Source of the DNA: Butyrivibrio sp. INlla21
GTDB lineage: Bacteria > Bacillota > Clostridia > Lachnospirales > Lachnospiraceae
NCBI RefSeq assembly: GCF_900116875.1
Contig: NZ_FPCC01000021.1
Coordinates: 1 to 55,443, forward strand
Length of the DNA stretch: 55,443 nucleotides
Reading direction: 5' to 3'
Of this stretch, positions 19,269 through 27,199 are shown piece by piece (within the stretch, counting starts at the first letter, position 1; each line of letters begins with the position of its first letter). A model generated the notes under the pieces. The model worked only from the letters and a program-made list of their open reading frames with translations. It had not been told where the DNA came from and did not search any database. Made by a program: the position numbers and the translations under genes.

Positions 19269-19278
19269 AGCACTCTTT
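19249..19278 (-). terminator. Hairpin after the TetR gene
   Basis: AAAGAGTGC and GCACTCTTT form a perfect 9-bp stem directly after the stop at 19280. The following tract TTTATTTA is only a weak U-run, so termination may be partial. Confidence 0.5.
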
Positions 19279-19279
19279 A

Positions 19280-19885
19280 TTAATTACTGTTATTATTTAA
19301 TTCATCGGGCACTAATCCCTCTAATACATACATAAGCTCTTTATCAATGGCTTCTTCATTAATACCTACCGTCTTGGAAGTGATCTTGAGACCTTCCACA
19401 ACGTACATAAGATTACGAGCACATCCAAGAGGGTTCTCGCAATAGAATTCACCACTTTCAACGCCGTTTTCAATAAGCTTTTCAACTATTTTAACTGCGG
19501 TATCAAACTGTTTTTTTAGGGGATTATCCTTAGCCGATACTTTATTAACGGAAAAGTATTCATAAGTAGCGACAATGAGATTGTTCTTTTTCCTGAGGAT
19601 CTCTTTCTTTTGTTCTTTTAGGAAAAGAGCTAACATATCACCTGCAGATGCATTGCCGGAAAGAGCTGCCGTTACGGCTTCTTCATCGTCTTCTGCAATA
19701 TCGTCTGCAAGAACTGCAAGGAATAATTCATCTGTACCGGAAAAATAGAGATAAAGACCCCCACGGCTGATGTCGCAGGCATCTACAATATCCTTCATTG
19801 TGACATTCTTGAAGCCTTTTTCGGCAAAGACTTCTCTGGCCTTGCCAAGAATGTACTTCTTTTTGATGGTGGATTTCTCTCCCAT
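19280..19885 (-). CDS. TetR/AcrR family transcriptional regulator
   Basis: 201 residues. The N-terminal helix-turn-helix is clear: AREVFAEKGFKNVTMKDIVDACDISRGGLYLYF (residues about 16-48, with the recognition helix SRGGLYLYF). The C-terminal ligand domain is helical and has no recognised ligand. It is preceded by AGAGGA and lies 30 bases after an unknown gene, which suggests one transcript and perhaps a joint role. No efflux pump is next to it, so the target is unknown. Self-regulation through the promoter at 20483-20511 is possible. Confidence 0.88.
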   Translation of the reverse strand: MGEKSTIKKKYILGKAREVFAEKGFKNVTMKDIVDACDISRGGLYLYFSGTDELFLAVLADDIAEDDEEAVTAALSGNASAGDMLALFLKEQKKEILRKKNNLIVATYEYFSVNKVSAKDNPLKKQFDTAVKIVEKLIENGVESGEFYCENPLGCARNLMYVVEGLKITSKTVGINEEAIDKELMYVLEGLVPDELNNNSN

Positions 19886-19915
19886 TCGTCCGCTATCCTC
19901 TGCTACTTGTCAATG

Positions 19916-20398
19916 TTACTGTCTTGAAAGGTTATCCTGTCCCCAGAACTTGATCAGTTCGTCCATCTTCTTGACTACCTGATACAGAACTCCCGTAGCC
20001 ACGCCTTCTGACCAAACAGAGCCCTTTACCATTCCTCTTAATATGTAACTGGAAAGGATTCCCGCAAGAGCATCCATGTCCGTGATTCCGGCTTCCTGTA
20101 TAAAAAGAAGCTCGTCCTTGTAGTTTCTAAGGTGATTCTCGCTGTAAACATAGACGTAGTTGCGATCTAGAAGATTGGTGGTCTGAGCCGCCTTTACAAA
20201 GCCCAAAAGATTGGAATCGTATACCGGAAAGGGTATAGATTTGAGCTCGCTGTTTGAATAGGTCTGAGCGACCTCAACTTTGACGTTCTCTTTAAGCCAA
20301 TTAAGGTAAGGTGTAATCTTCGCAAGCTCGGGTCGATATCTTAAAATAATATCCTCAACACTGTTCTCATTGACATTGTTGTCATTTTCCATGCTCAT
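19916..20398 (-). CDS. Unknown soluble protein upstream of the TetR gene
   Basis: 160 residues, not recognised. The start MSMENDNN at 20398 is chosen because AGGAG precedes it; the longer upstream reading covers the promoter and lacks coding character. The protein is mostly helical, with IILRYRPELAKITPYLNWL near residue 20, no signal peptide and no membrane segment. It is co-transcribed with the TetR gene from a clear promoter at 20483-20511. A link with that regulator is inferred from position only. Confidence 0.6.
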   Translation of the reverse strand: MSMENDNNVNENSVEDIILRYRPELAKITPYLNWLKENVKVEVAQTYSNSELKSIPFPVYDSNLLGFVKAAQTTNLLDRNYVYVYSENHLRNYKDELLFIQEAGITDMDALAGILSSYILRGMVKGSVWSEGVATGVLYQVVKKMDELIKFWGQDNLSRQ

Positions 20399-20482
20399 GA
20401 AATTCCGCTCCTGTTCTGGCTTTCGGCCGTTTCTAACTGAATTTGTGGCACTCAAAAAAACTCCTGTCCGAGTTCTTGAAAC

Positions 20483-20511
20483 ATTATAGCAAGCAGATTT
20501 GCGAATGGCAA
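20483..20511 (-). promoter_or_regulatory. Promoter of the unknown gene and TetR operon
   Basis: TTGCCA (20506-20511) and a perfect TATAAT (20483-20488) with a 17-base spacer on the minus strand; leader of about 75 bases. Confidence 0.65.
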
Positions 20512-20536
20512 TATTATTTTTTATAATTGTGATATA

Positions 20537-20594
20537 GATTCCCAAAAAGAAGCAGAATCTAAGCTCGCTTAAGATTCTGTTTGTTTTTGGGAAT
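20537..20594. terminator. Large inverted repeat, two-way terminator-like
   Basis: GATTCCCAAAAA and TTTTTGGGAATC (12 bp) enclose a second stem (CAGAATCT/AGATTCTG plus AAG/CTT). In either direction the inner hairpin is followed by a T-rich tract. No annotated gene reads into it from the plus side, so it may end an RNA made inside the 20600-20870 gap on the minus strand, or be a mobile repeat. Confidence 0.6.
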
Positions 20595-20602
20595 CGTACA
20601 GG

Positions 20603-20678
20603 CATTCGGAAGTAGCACGACAGTGCGGATTCCGAATGAATGAAGAAGTGCGAAAGCTGCCTCAGCGCAGCACTTCTT
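20603..20678. repeat. Structured repeat, copy 1
   Basis: Two hairpins in a row. First: ATTCGGA/TCCGAAT around AGTA-GCAC-GACA-GTGC-GGAT. Second: AAGAAGTGC/GCACTTCTT with an inner GCTG/CAGC. The GGAAGTAGC ... GCGGATTCCGAATGA frame is shared with copy 2, while stem interiors differ but stay paired. The 20399-20879 gap holds these repeats, the inverted repeat at 20537 and a promoter; no gene is seen. Confidence 0.65.
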
Positions 20679-20728
20679 ATATCACAATTATGGCAATGCG
20701 TATATCAAATTGGCTTGCCTCCCCCACC

Positions 20729-20821
20729 CATTCATGAGGAAGTAGCATTTTTACGATGTAAAAATAGCGGATTCCGAATGATTGGAGCATTGCGAGAGTT
20801 GCGAAGCAACGTAGCAATGCG
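20729..20821. repeat. Structured repeat, copy 2
   Basis: Same layout as copy 1: CATTC/GAATG and GGAA/TTCC close a stem whose interior is ATTTTTAC-GAT-GTAAAAAT, followed by GCATTGC/GCAATGC around GTTGC-GAA-GCAAC. Base pairs differ from copy 1 in a compensating way. Confidence 0.65.
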
Positions 20822-20879
20822 TATTTCCCCACAACCAACCGCACTCCACCTTTATCAAGGTACCCCACGGAGCCCACTT

Positions 20880-21764
20880 ATGACCAACAACCTCGAATAT
20901 TATAAAACCTTTTATTATGTAGGAAAGCTTTCAAGCATAACTCTCGCGGCAAAAGAACTGTCTATTTCCCAGCCTGCCGTGACACAGTCAATCCATCAGC
21001 TTGAAAAGTCCCTCGGCTGCACTCTTTTTCAGAGAACTTCCAGAGGAATGAAGCTTACAAGTGAAGGAAATCTTCTATATAGATATATCGAAAGAGGTTA
21101 TGAACAGATAGAGCTCGGAGAGCAGCGCCTTTCGCAGCTTCTTCATCTGGACGCCGGAGAAGTCAGGATCGGTGCAAGCGATATGACGCTCAGATTCTTT
21201 TTGCTGCCCTATCTTGAAAAATTCCATGAGCTCTATCCCGGGATCAAGGTTACCGTAACCAACGGTCCCACACCCGAAACGCTTTCTTCTCTCGAAGATG
21301 ACAAGATTGATTTCGGTGTTATTTCCACGCCCTTTAAAGAAAAAGACGGCTACAGTTTCTTCCCCGTTTCCGAGATAGAAGATACCTTTGTAGCCGGCCG
21401 TAAGTTTATTCAATATAAAAATAAGATGCTGGATTTTTCCGATCTTTCAAACGTTCCGTTAATAATGCTTGAAGGAAAGACAAGTACCAGAGATTATATA
21501 AGTTCTCTTTTAACCGAGAACGGCGCCGAGCTTCACCCTGAGTTCGAGCTCGCAACAAGCGACATGATCGTACAGTTCGCGCTTCGTAACCTTGGAGTCG
21601 GCTGCGTTGTCAAAGACTTTGCCAAAGAGTACCTCGACAGCGGAGTTTTGTTCGAGCTTCGTTTTAATAAGATGATCCCCAAAAGGAAGATCTGCGTTAT
21701 CACAAACGAAACAAGACCGCTGTCTATTGCCGCAAGAAAACTCGTCGAGCTTATAAAAGCCTGA
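20880..21764 (+). CDS. LysR family transcriptional regulator
   Basis: 294 residues from MTNNLEYYKTFYYVG, with GGAG seven bases before the ATG; the open frame upstream is the repeat region and is not coding. The winged helix shows AAKELSISQPAVTQSIHQLEKSLGC (about 17-42) followed by LFQRTSRGMKLTSEG, the LysR signature. The C-terminal substrate domain starts near residue 90 (GEVRIGASDMTLRFFLLPYL). No divergent enzyme gene is adjacent, so its target cannot be inferred from position. It is one of few plus-strand genes in this half. Confidence 0.92.
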   Translation: MTNNLEYYKTFYYVGKLSSITLAAKELSISQPAVTQSIHQLEKSLGCTLFQRTSRGMKLTSEGNLLYRYIERGYEQIELGEQRLSQLLHLDAGEVRIGASDMTLRFFLLPYLEKFHELYPGIKVTVTNGPTPETLSSLEDDKIDFGVISTPFKEKDGYSFFPVSEIEDTFVAGRKFIQYKNKMLDFSDLSNVPLIMLEGKTSTRDYISSLLTENGAELHPEFELATSDMIVQFALRNLGVGCVVKDFAKEYLDSGVLFELRFNKMIPKRKICVITNETRPLSIAARKLVELIKA

Positions 21765-21787
21765 GGCGTCGTACTGCACAAGTACTT

Positions 21788-21892
21788 TTAGCGCTCACGT
21801 ATAATGCTGTTGCACATGCTGATAAATTCCTGAAGGTCTGAATACATGTGATCAATGGTCTCAGGTTCACCGTTTCCAAGATCTTCATTAGT
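21788..21892 (-). other. Short coding-like stretch after the HAD gene, possible gene remnant
   Basis: In the frame entered just after the HAD gene end, about 32 codons read EDLGNGEPETIDHMYSDL and then EFISMCNSIIRER before a stop, with natural-looking composition. No start codon with a ribosome site is seen. It may be the tail of a lost gene, a HAD tail put out of frame, or chance. Confidence 0.25.
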
Positions 21893-22781
21893 ATTTCACC
21901 CCAAGTTTCTCAAGTTCTTCTTTTACCTGCTTATAATCCTTAAACACGATGCCTTTCCAACCATAGTTCTTGGCAGCCTCCACGTTGACGGGAGTGTCAT
22001 CGATAAATACTGTCTTTGAAGGTGTAAGGTTATAGCGCTCAACGAGAAGGTCATAAATCTCACGGTCGGGCTTTATCATGTGCTCGGTGTAGCTAAGAAT
22101 GCCTCCGTCGGTAAATTCTCTGAATGCCATAGCTTCTTTTGTTCCTTCAAGAACCTGTCCCGAATAATTGGAAAGATACAAAACCTTATAGCCGGCTGTC
22201 TTGAGCGCCGTTATCCAAGGAATCGTTGCGTCTCTTTTTATACAGATATTGTTAAAATCCGAGAATGTCTTTTCAATCTGCTCTTTTATCTCAGGATCGT
22301 TCTTAACAAAATTTCCGATTATCTCTTCAATAGAAAGGACTCCGCGGTCGATCTCTTTCCAGTCATCGCTCAAAACAGATGCCTTTCCGATACGCTCTGC
22401 GATCTCGCCGGTAAAGCCCTTATCCTCAATAAACTTCTCCCAGGCGAAATCAACAAGGACATTTCCTATATCAAAGACAACCGTATCTATCTCGCCATCC
22501 GGAATAACGTTTCCGTATTTGTCATGTCTTTTGTTTGCTGAAAAAAGATCCAGTGATGCCATCGTATGCCTTCCGATGATCGCACCTGTTGCCCACATAA
22601 GTACCCATATGGCTATCGGAACCGCAACTGTTGCGGCTGCGCAATATACAAATGTGTTGAAGGTATCAGGCGAACCGATTGCCGCCTGAATTAAAAGATT
22701 TATGTACATACCGATAAGGATCAAGATACCGATAATAGCGAGAACTCGCTTGTACATAGGTGTTTTGCTGTTCTGTTCCAC
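21888..22781 (-). CDS. HAD-IA hydrolase (YihX-like) with two N-terminal membrane helices
   Basis: 297 residues. Two hydrophobic helices (about 13-33 and 43-68) precede a HAD domain. Motif I is TVVFDIGNVLVDF near residue 101 (the D-x-G-N form usual for YihX-like enzymes), motif II LYLSNYSG, motif III with Lys in MIKPDREIYDLL, and motif IV VFIDDTPVNVEAA. Phosphatase activity on a small phosphate ester is expected; the substrate is unknown. The membrane segments are not part of the usual YihX enzyme and would tether the domain to the inner face. It lies 12 bases after the ArsR-type regulator gene, so the two form an operon. Confidence 0.85.
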   Translation of the reverse strand: MEQNSKTPMYKRVLAIIGILILIGMYINLLIQAAIGSPDTFNTFVYCAAATVAVPIAIWVLMWATGAIIGRHTMASLDLFSANKRHDKYGNVIPDGEIDTVVFDIGNVLVDFAWEKFIEDKGFTGEIAERIGKASVLSDDWKEIDRGVLSIEEIIGNFVKNDPEIKEQIEKTFSDFNNICIKRDATIPWITALKTAGYKVLYLSNYSGQVLEGTKEAMAFREFTDGGILSYTEHMIKPDREIYDLLVERYNLTPSKTVFIDDTPVNVEAAKNYGWKGIVFKDYKQVKEELEKLGVKY

Positions 22782-22793
22782 TTAGATGTCTCC

Positions 22794-23711
22794 TTAATTC
22801 ATTGCACTGTATTTCATTTTGACATTGATGTCCTGGTTGTAATTACCAAAACCTTTGCCAAATATCGTTAGTCCTCCGACATGCTCCGCAGTGTCGGGAA
22901 CCTCGAGTTTAAATTTAATATTGCTCTTGGATGTAAGTTCAAGAGAATCTGTCGTTACATCGGAAATCTTGAGTCCGTCAATAAAAGTGCCGTCGTGATT
23001 TATGACAAGCATCTTGATAAGTCCGTACTGATTCCACATCGGGAACCACCAATCGGGCGTAAAGACTCCCTTCACGTCACCGAAATCTCCGGGAGATGTC
23101 CAAGTTCCGACAAATGTATTGTTAATGTAAAAATAGATATCGGAAGGCCATACGTTATTGTAACCTGGAGCCTCCGAGCTGAGCTCTGCGGTGATGCATA
23201 GTTCATCTATTTTCTGATTGCCTGGGATGAAATTTGGAATCTGATATTCAACAAAGCCCTTGGTAAACCAAAGAATATCCGCATCGAATCTATCGGGATG
23301 AGTGAAATATCTTGGATCGTCAACTTCTCCGATGGCTTTCTCCGTTGAACATATTCCGCATGTGGGATAAACAAGGCAGTCAAGATAATGTCCGACTTTA
23401 ATATCCGTTGTATATATATCCTGATCTTTTTTCTCAGGAACAACATCTATAAGTATTCTTTCAAGTGTTGCCGAGCAGATCTTCTGATTGCCGTGACCGA
23501 GTGCTTCCGATGATACGCGAACAAGTCCGCACTCCTCAAGCTTTTTTATATGACTTGTAAGAGCACCGTTTGTGATATTAAGATGTCTTGCAAGATCGTT
23601 CATGTTAAGGCTTCCCTCATCAAGAAGCACCTTTATGATCTCAATTCTTATGTCGGAGCCCAGAGTCTTAAAAAGCTCAAGTCCGTCCTCTAATGATTTA
23701 ATATGTATCAT
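22794..23711 (-). CDS. Two-domain ArsR-type regulator with large beta-rich C-terminal domain
   Basis: 305 residues from MIHIKSLEDGLELFKTLGSD; this start is chosen because AGAGGA lies 7 bases before it. The N-terminal winged helix (about 5-75) includes NDLARHLNITNGALTSHIKKLEECGL. A short Cys-containing segment (LVYPTCGICSTEKAIGEVDD) links to a C-terminal part of about 190 residues rich in Trp, Tyr and beta strands (PDWWFPMWNQYGLIKML). This resembles carbohydrate-binding sandwiches, so a sugar-like ligand is possible but not shown. It precedes the HAD phosphatase gene in one operon. Confidence 0.75.
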   Translation of the reverse strand: MIHIKSLEDGLELFKTLGSDIRIEIIKVLLDEGSLNMNDLARHLNITNGALTSHIKKLEECGLVRVSSEALGHGNQKICSATLERILIDVVPEKKDQDIYTTDIKVGHYLDCLVYPTCGICSTEKAIGEVDDPRYFTHPDRFDADILWFTKGFVEYQIPNFIPGNQKIDELCITAELSSEAPGYNNVWPSDIYFYINNTFVGTWTSPGDFGDVKGVFTPDWWFPMWNQYGLIKMLVINHDGTFIDGLKISDVTTDSLELTSKSNIKFKLEVPDTAEHVGGLTIFGKGFGNYNQDINVKMKYSAMN

Positions 23712-23763
23712 ACCCCAGTCCTCTCTTTTGCGCCGCGGCGCCCCCAAATTGCTTATGCTCATT

Positions 23764-23810
23764 AAATAAAAAATGATGTAGATACCGAAATATCGATATC
23801 TACATCATTA
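23764..23810 (-). terminator. Terminator of the chemotaxis receptor gene
   Basis: ATGATGTAGATA and TATCTACATCAT form a perfect 12-bp stem followed on the minus strand by TTTTTTATTT, about 50 bases after the stop at 23858. Confidence 0.9.
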
Positions 23811-23857
23811 TAATGTAGGCATATTTCAAAAGCAATATTATGATACTGTGTCAAAAA

Positions 23858-25579
23858 TCAGAACTGTGAACCTATCGTGAACTGATCTATCAGCTTGTTA
23901 AGACTCTCCGACTGTTCCGAAAGTTCCTGCGATACGGCACTTGATTCCTGAGCTGTAGCGGAGTTGTTCTGAACGACATTGGATATCATCTCGATTCCCT
24001 TATCGATCTCGTCCATACTCTGAGACTGCTGCTCCGCAAGGTCTCCTGTCTGAACGATCATCTCCGTTATCTCTTCTACGCTGTGCTGCATGGCATCGAG
24101 CGCCTGCGTCGTCTCTGCAACAACCGCATTACCGTTACTGATCTCATCCATTGTATCTGCTATAAGCTGATGTGTATTCTTTGCAGCTTCGCTGGACTGA
24201 TCCGCAAGCTGTCCAATCTGATCCGCAACAACCGCAAAGCCTTTTCCTGTTTCTCCGGCTCTTGCAGCCTCAATTGAAGCATTGAGTGCAAGAAGTGATG
24301 TCTGACTGGCAATAGCCTCAATTGAATTTGTTACCTGTTCAATCTCAGCGGACGCCTCAGTGATCCTGGTCATGGCATCTGTCACAAGATGCATCTTGGC
24401 AGCTGATGTCTCGGCATTGTCTCTTACTTCAGTCGCCATTCTCTTACTCTTTTCCGCAACTGTCGCAAGCTGCCTTGTCTGCTCGGTTACTGAATTAACC
24501 GAGGCCGTAAGCTCTTCAACAGCCGCAGCCTGATCTGTAGAGCCTTCCGCAAGATCGTTGGCTCCCTGTGACATATTGATGGCTCCTTGAGAAACCTGCG
24601 ATGAAGAATTCTTAACTTCTTGAAGTGTGCTGCTAAGCGTCTCGGCAATATTTCCGAGAGCCTTCTTAATGGCAGCATAATCACCGATATACAGTTTTTC
24701 ATTCTTTGAACCGCAGGAGAAATCGCCCGTTGACATACGTCCCAGGGTCTCCGTAATATCTTTTACAATCTCTTCGATAACATCGGTCGAATATGTGATA
24801 TCATTGGCAAGCTTTCCAAGCTCGTCGTCCGATTCGCTGGGGATCTTGATCTCGATCTTACCGTTAGCCATGTCGTCGGCAGCCTTGGAAATGGATTCGA
24901 TAGGTCCGAGTATGCTTCCGGTTAGAGCGCGTCTTGCCTTGTTTGAATAAAGAATCGCATAGGCAACTATGGCCAGTGAGAACACAGTCAAAATAAACAC
25001 ACTTGTAAGAGCGGCATTAAATGCTTTATGTGCCTGCTCTTTGGCTGATATACCTATTTCCTTGAAATCTTTAACGACTACTTTTATAGCCTCGTTGACG
25101 TTGGCAACGTAGTAATTATAAAGTTCTTCGTGAGAATTACCCGCAGCAAACATTGCATCCAAAGTAGCCGCGGAATTGTCTATATCCGCGATGTGCTTAT
25201 ATACTTCGGTAAGGTCGTCGTTATATACCTTTCCGAGTGAATCAAGGCCATCGTTCAGCTCCTGGATCTTTTCTTTTGCCCCCTGCATCTGCTCGGCTCT
25301 GTCAGCCTCGTCATATGCATTCAGTGCCCAGAGGTAGTACTTGGCAAGGGCCTGGATGGTGATACGTATCTCACCCTGCTGGGTATTCTGCTCATAAAAT
25401 CTGTTGTAGATCATATTCAGATTAAAAACAGAGAAAGCATCAATTATGATGATTACCACAAAGATAACAACAAGATTAAGTCTAAGTCTGTTGAAGACTT
25501 TTTTAAACTTATCGGATACAGAAAGTTTTTTGAATGAATCTTGTGAAAATTCATTTCCTATTACGGCTGCTCTGCCCAT
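23858..25579 (-). CDS. Methyl-accepting chemotaxis protein
   Basis: 573 residues. A cytosolic N-terminus, first membrane helix (about 34-54), an external helical sensor domain (about 58-190, four-helix-bundle type), second helix (about 192-214), HAMP domain (about 215-275), and a signalling domain with the conserved hairpin tip IASQTSLLALNASIEAARAG then GKGFAVVADQIGQLADQS. It relays ligand binding to CheA/CheW; the ligand is unknown. No other chemotaxis genes are near. AGGAGG precedes the ATG. The gene is divergent from purA. Confidence 0.95.
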   Translation of the reverse strand: MGRAAVIGNEFSQDSFKKLSVSDKFKKVFNRLRLNLVVIFVVIIIIDAFSVFNLNMIYNRFYEQNTQQGEIRITIQALAKYYLWALNAYDEADRAEQMQGAKEKIQELNDGLDSLGKVYNDDLTEVYKHIADIDNSAATLDAMFAAGNSHEELYNYYVANVNEAIKVVVKDFKEIGISAKEQAHKAFNAALTSVFILTVFSLAIVAYAILYSNKARRALTGSILGPIESISKAADDMANGKIEIKIPSESDDELGKLANDITYSTDVIEEIVKDITETLGRMSTGDFSCGSKNEKLYIGDYAAIKKALGNIAETLSSTLQEVKNSSSQVSQGAINMSQGANDLAEGSTDQAAAVEELTASVNSVTEQTRQLATVAEKSKRMATEVRDNAETSAAKMHLVTDAMTRITEASAEIEQVTNSIEAIASQTSLLALNASIEAARAGETGKGFAVVADQIGQLADQSSEAAKNTHQLIADTMDEISNGNAVVAETTQALDAMQHSVEEITEMIVQTGDLAEQQSQSMDEIDKGIEMISNVVQNNSATAQESSAVSQELSEQSESLNKLIDQFTIGSQF

Positions 25580-25626
25580 GCTAACCTCCTATATTATGCG
25601 AATCATAAATGATTATATGTACTATT

Positions 25627-25657
25627 ATTTTAAGCTTTTTACCGGTTTGTATGTCAA
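25627..25657 (-). promoter_or_regulatory. Candidate promoter of the chemotaxis receptor
   Basis: A perfect TTGACA (25652-25657) on the minus strand, with TAAAAT (25627-25632) at a long 19-base spacing. No sigma-28 consensus is seen. Confidence 0.35.
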
Positions 25658-25802
25658 AAAATTGTATAAATTTATATAAAATTTCGAGAAATAAGCAAAA
25701 CTTATGGCAAATATAAAAAAGATTGATTTTACTTATATTCTTTTTTCGTATATCATATCTCATGTAGCTTAAAAGAGTTATTTTTAAGGAGGATTTTTTA
25801 AA

Positions 25803-27083
25803 ATGGTTAAAGCAGTAGTAGGTGCCAACTGGGGCGACGAGGGAAAAGGTAAGATTACCGATACTCTTGCAGACCAGGCCGATGTCGTTATCCGTTTCCA
25901 GGGCGGAGCAAACGCCGGACACACAATAGTTAACGATTACGGTAAATTCGCACTTCACACGATGCCTTCAGGTGTATTCCACTCACACATCATGAACATC
26001 ATCGGTAACGGTGTCGCATTTGACATCACAAAGTTCATGAATGAGCTTAATGAGATTACTTCCAAGGGAGTTCCCGCTCCTCAGATCATGATCTCAGACA
26101 GAGTTCAGGTTATGATGCCTTATCATGTGCAGTTCGATTCACTTGAGGAAGCAAGACTTGCCGGAAAGAGCTTTGGTTCAACAAAGTCAGGAATCGCTCC
26201 TTTTTATTCAGATAAGTTCTCTAAGATAGGATGGCAGATAAACGAGTTCTTCCAGGATGATGACGTTATCAAGGAAAAGATCGCACGTATCGCGCAGATC
26301 AAGGACGTACTCCTTGTTAATCTCTATCATGCAGAGCCCATCGATCAGGAAGCACTCTTCAAACAGATTATTGACTGGAGAGAGCAGGTTAAGCCTTATG
26401 TCGGCAACGTATCTCTCTATCTCGACAAAGCGATCAAGGAAGGAAAGACAATTCTTCTCGAGGGTCAGCTCGGAACAATGAAGGATCCCGACCACGGAAT
26501 CTATCCCATGGTTACATCTTCATCTCCTCTCGCAGCTTACGGCGCGATCGGAGCAGGCATCCCTCCTTATGAGATCAAGCAGATCGTTACAGTATCCAAG
26601 GCTTATTCATCAGCTGTCGGAGCAGGTGCATTCGTATCAGAGCTCTTCGGAGATGAAGCTGAGGAACTCAGAAGAAGAGGCGGCGACGGCGGTGAGTACG
26701 GCGCAACAACAGGAAGACCCAGACGTGTGGGCTGGTATGACTGCGTAGCAAGTAAGTACGGCTGCAGACTTCAGGGCACAACGGATGTTGCTTTCACAGT
26801 ACTTGACGTTCTCGGATATCTCGATGAGATTCCCGTATGCGTAGGCTATGATATTGACGGCGAAATTACAACTGAGTTCCCCGTAACACACCTTCTTGAG
26901 AAGGCTAAGCCCGTATTCAAGACTCTTCCCGGATGGAAGTGCGATATCAGAGGAATCAAGAAGTACGAAGATCTCCCTGAGAACTGCAGAAAGTATATCG
27001 AGTTCATCGAGGAGCAGATCGGATATCCCATCACTATGGTAAGTAACGGACCTGCAAGAAGCGATATAATATATCGGCTGTGA
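25803..27083 (+). CDS. purA: Adenylosuccinate synthetase
   Basis: 426 residues. It joins IMP and aspartate with GTP, the first step from IMP to AMP. Seen: the N-terminal GANWGDEGKGKITD P-loop, GGANAGHT with catalytic His, SDRVQVMMPYHVQFD, EGQLGTMKDPDHGIYPMVTSSS and the C-terminal TTGRPRRVGWYD. AAGGAGG lies before the ATG. It stands alone, with a terminator after it, away from purL some 7 kb to the left. A weak upstream promoter (TTTACT-17-TATCAT) is possible. Confidence 0.97.
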   Translation: MVKAVVGANWGDEGKGKITDTLADQADVVIRFQGGANAGHTIVNDYGKFALHTMPSGVFHSHIMNIIGNGVAFDITKFMNELNEITSKGVPAPQIMISDRVQVMMPYHVQFDSLEEARLAGKSFGSTKSGIAPFYSDKFSKIGWQINEFFQDDDVIKEKIARIAQIKDVLLVNLYHAEPIDQEALFKQIIDWREQVKPYVGNVSLYLDKAIKEGKTILLEGQLGTMKDPDHGIYPMVTSSSPLAAYGAIGAGIPPYEIKQIVTVSKAYSSAVGAGAFVSELFGDEAEELRRRGGDGGEYGATTGRPRRVGWYDCVASKYGCRLQGTTDVAFTVLDVLGYLDEIPVCVGYDIDGEITTEFPVTHLLEKAKPVFKTLPGWKCDIRGIKKYEDLPENCRKYIEFIEEQIGYPITMVSNGPARSDIIYRL

Positions 27084-27114
27084 GAACCTGACGAAGTATT
27101 GTTGAGTCTGGTTC

Positions 27115-27163
27115 GAACGTCTTCCGGCGAACGAAGTGAGATCGGAAGTTCCTTATTTTTTCT
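27115..27163 (+). terminator. purA terminator
   Basis: CTTCCG and CGGAAG pair, extended by GAA/TTC, followed by TTATTTTTTCTTT. The loop is long (about 16 bases). It begins about 30 bases after the purA stop. Confidence 0.65.
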
Positions 27164-27165
27164 TT

Positions 27166-27199
27166 AATTAACAAAACGGTGTAGCTTATGCTACACCGT
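27166..27199 (-). terminator. nudC terminator overlapping the stop codon
   Basis: ACGGTGTAGC and GCTACACCGT form a perfect 10-bp stem with a 4-base loop, followed on the minus strand by TTTTGTTAATT. The TAG stop of the NUDIX gene lies inside the stem. Confidence 0.75.

Noticed and set aside
20640..20879. 80-codon upstream extension of the LysR gene
   Set aside because: It runs through hairpin repeats, has no ribosome site and is not LysR-like; the ATG at 20880 has a proper site and the family N-terminus.
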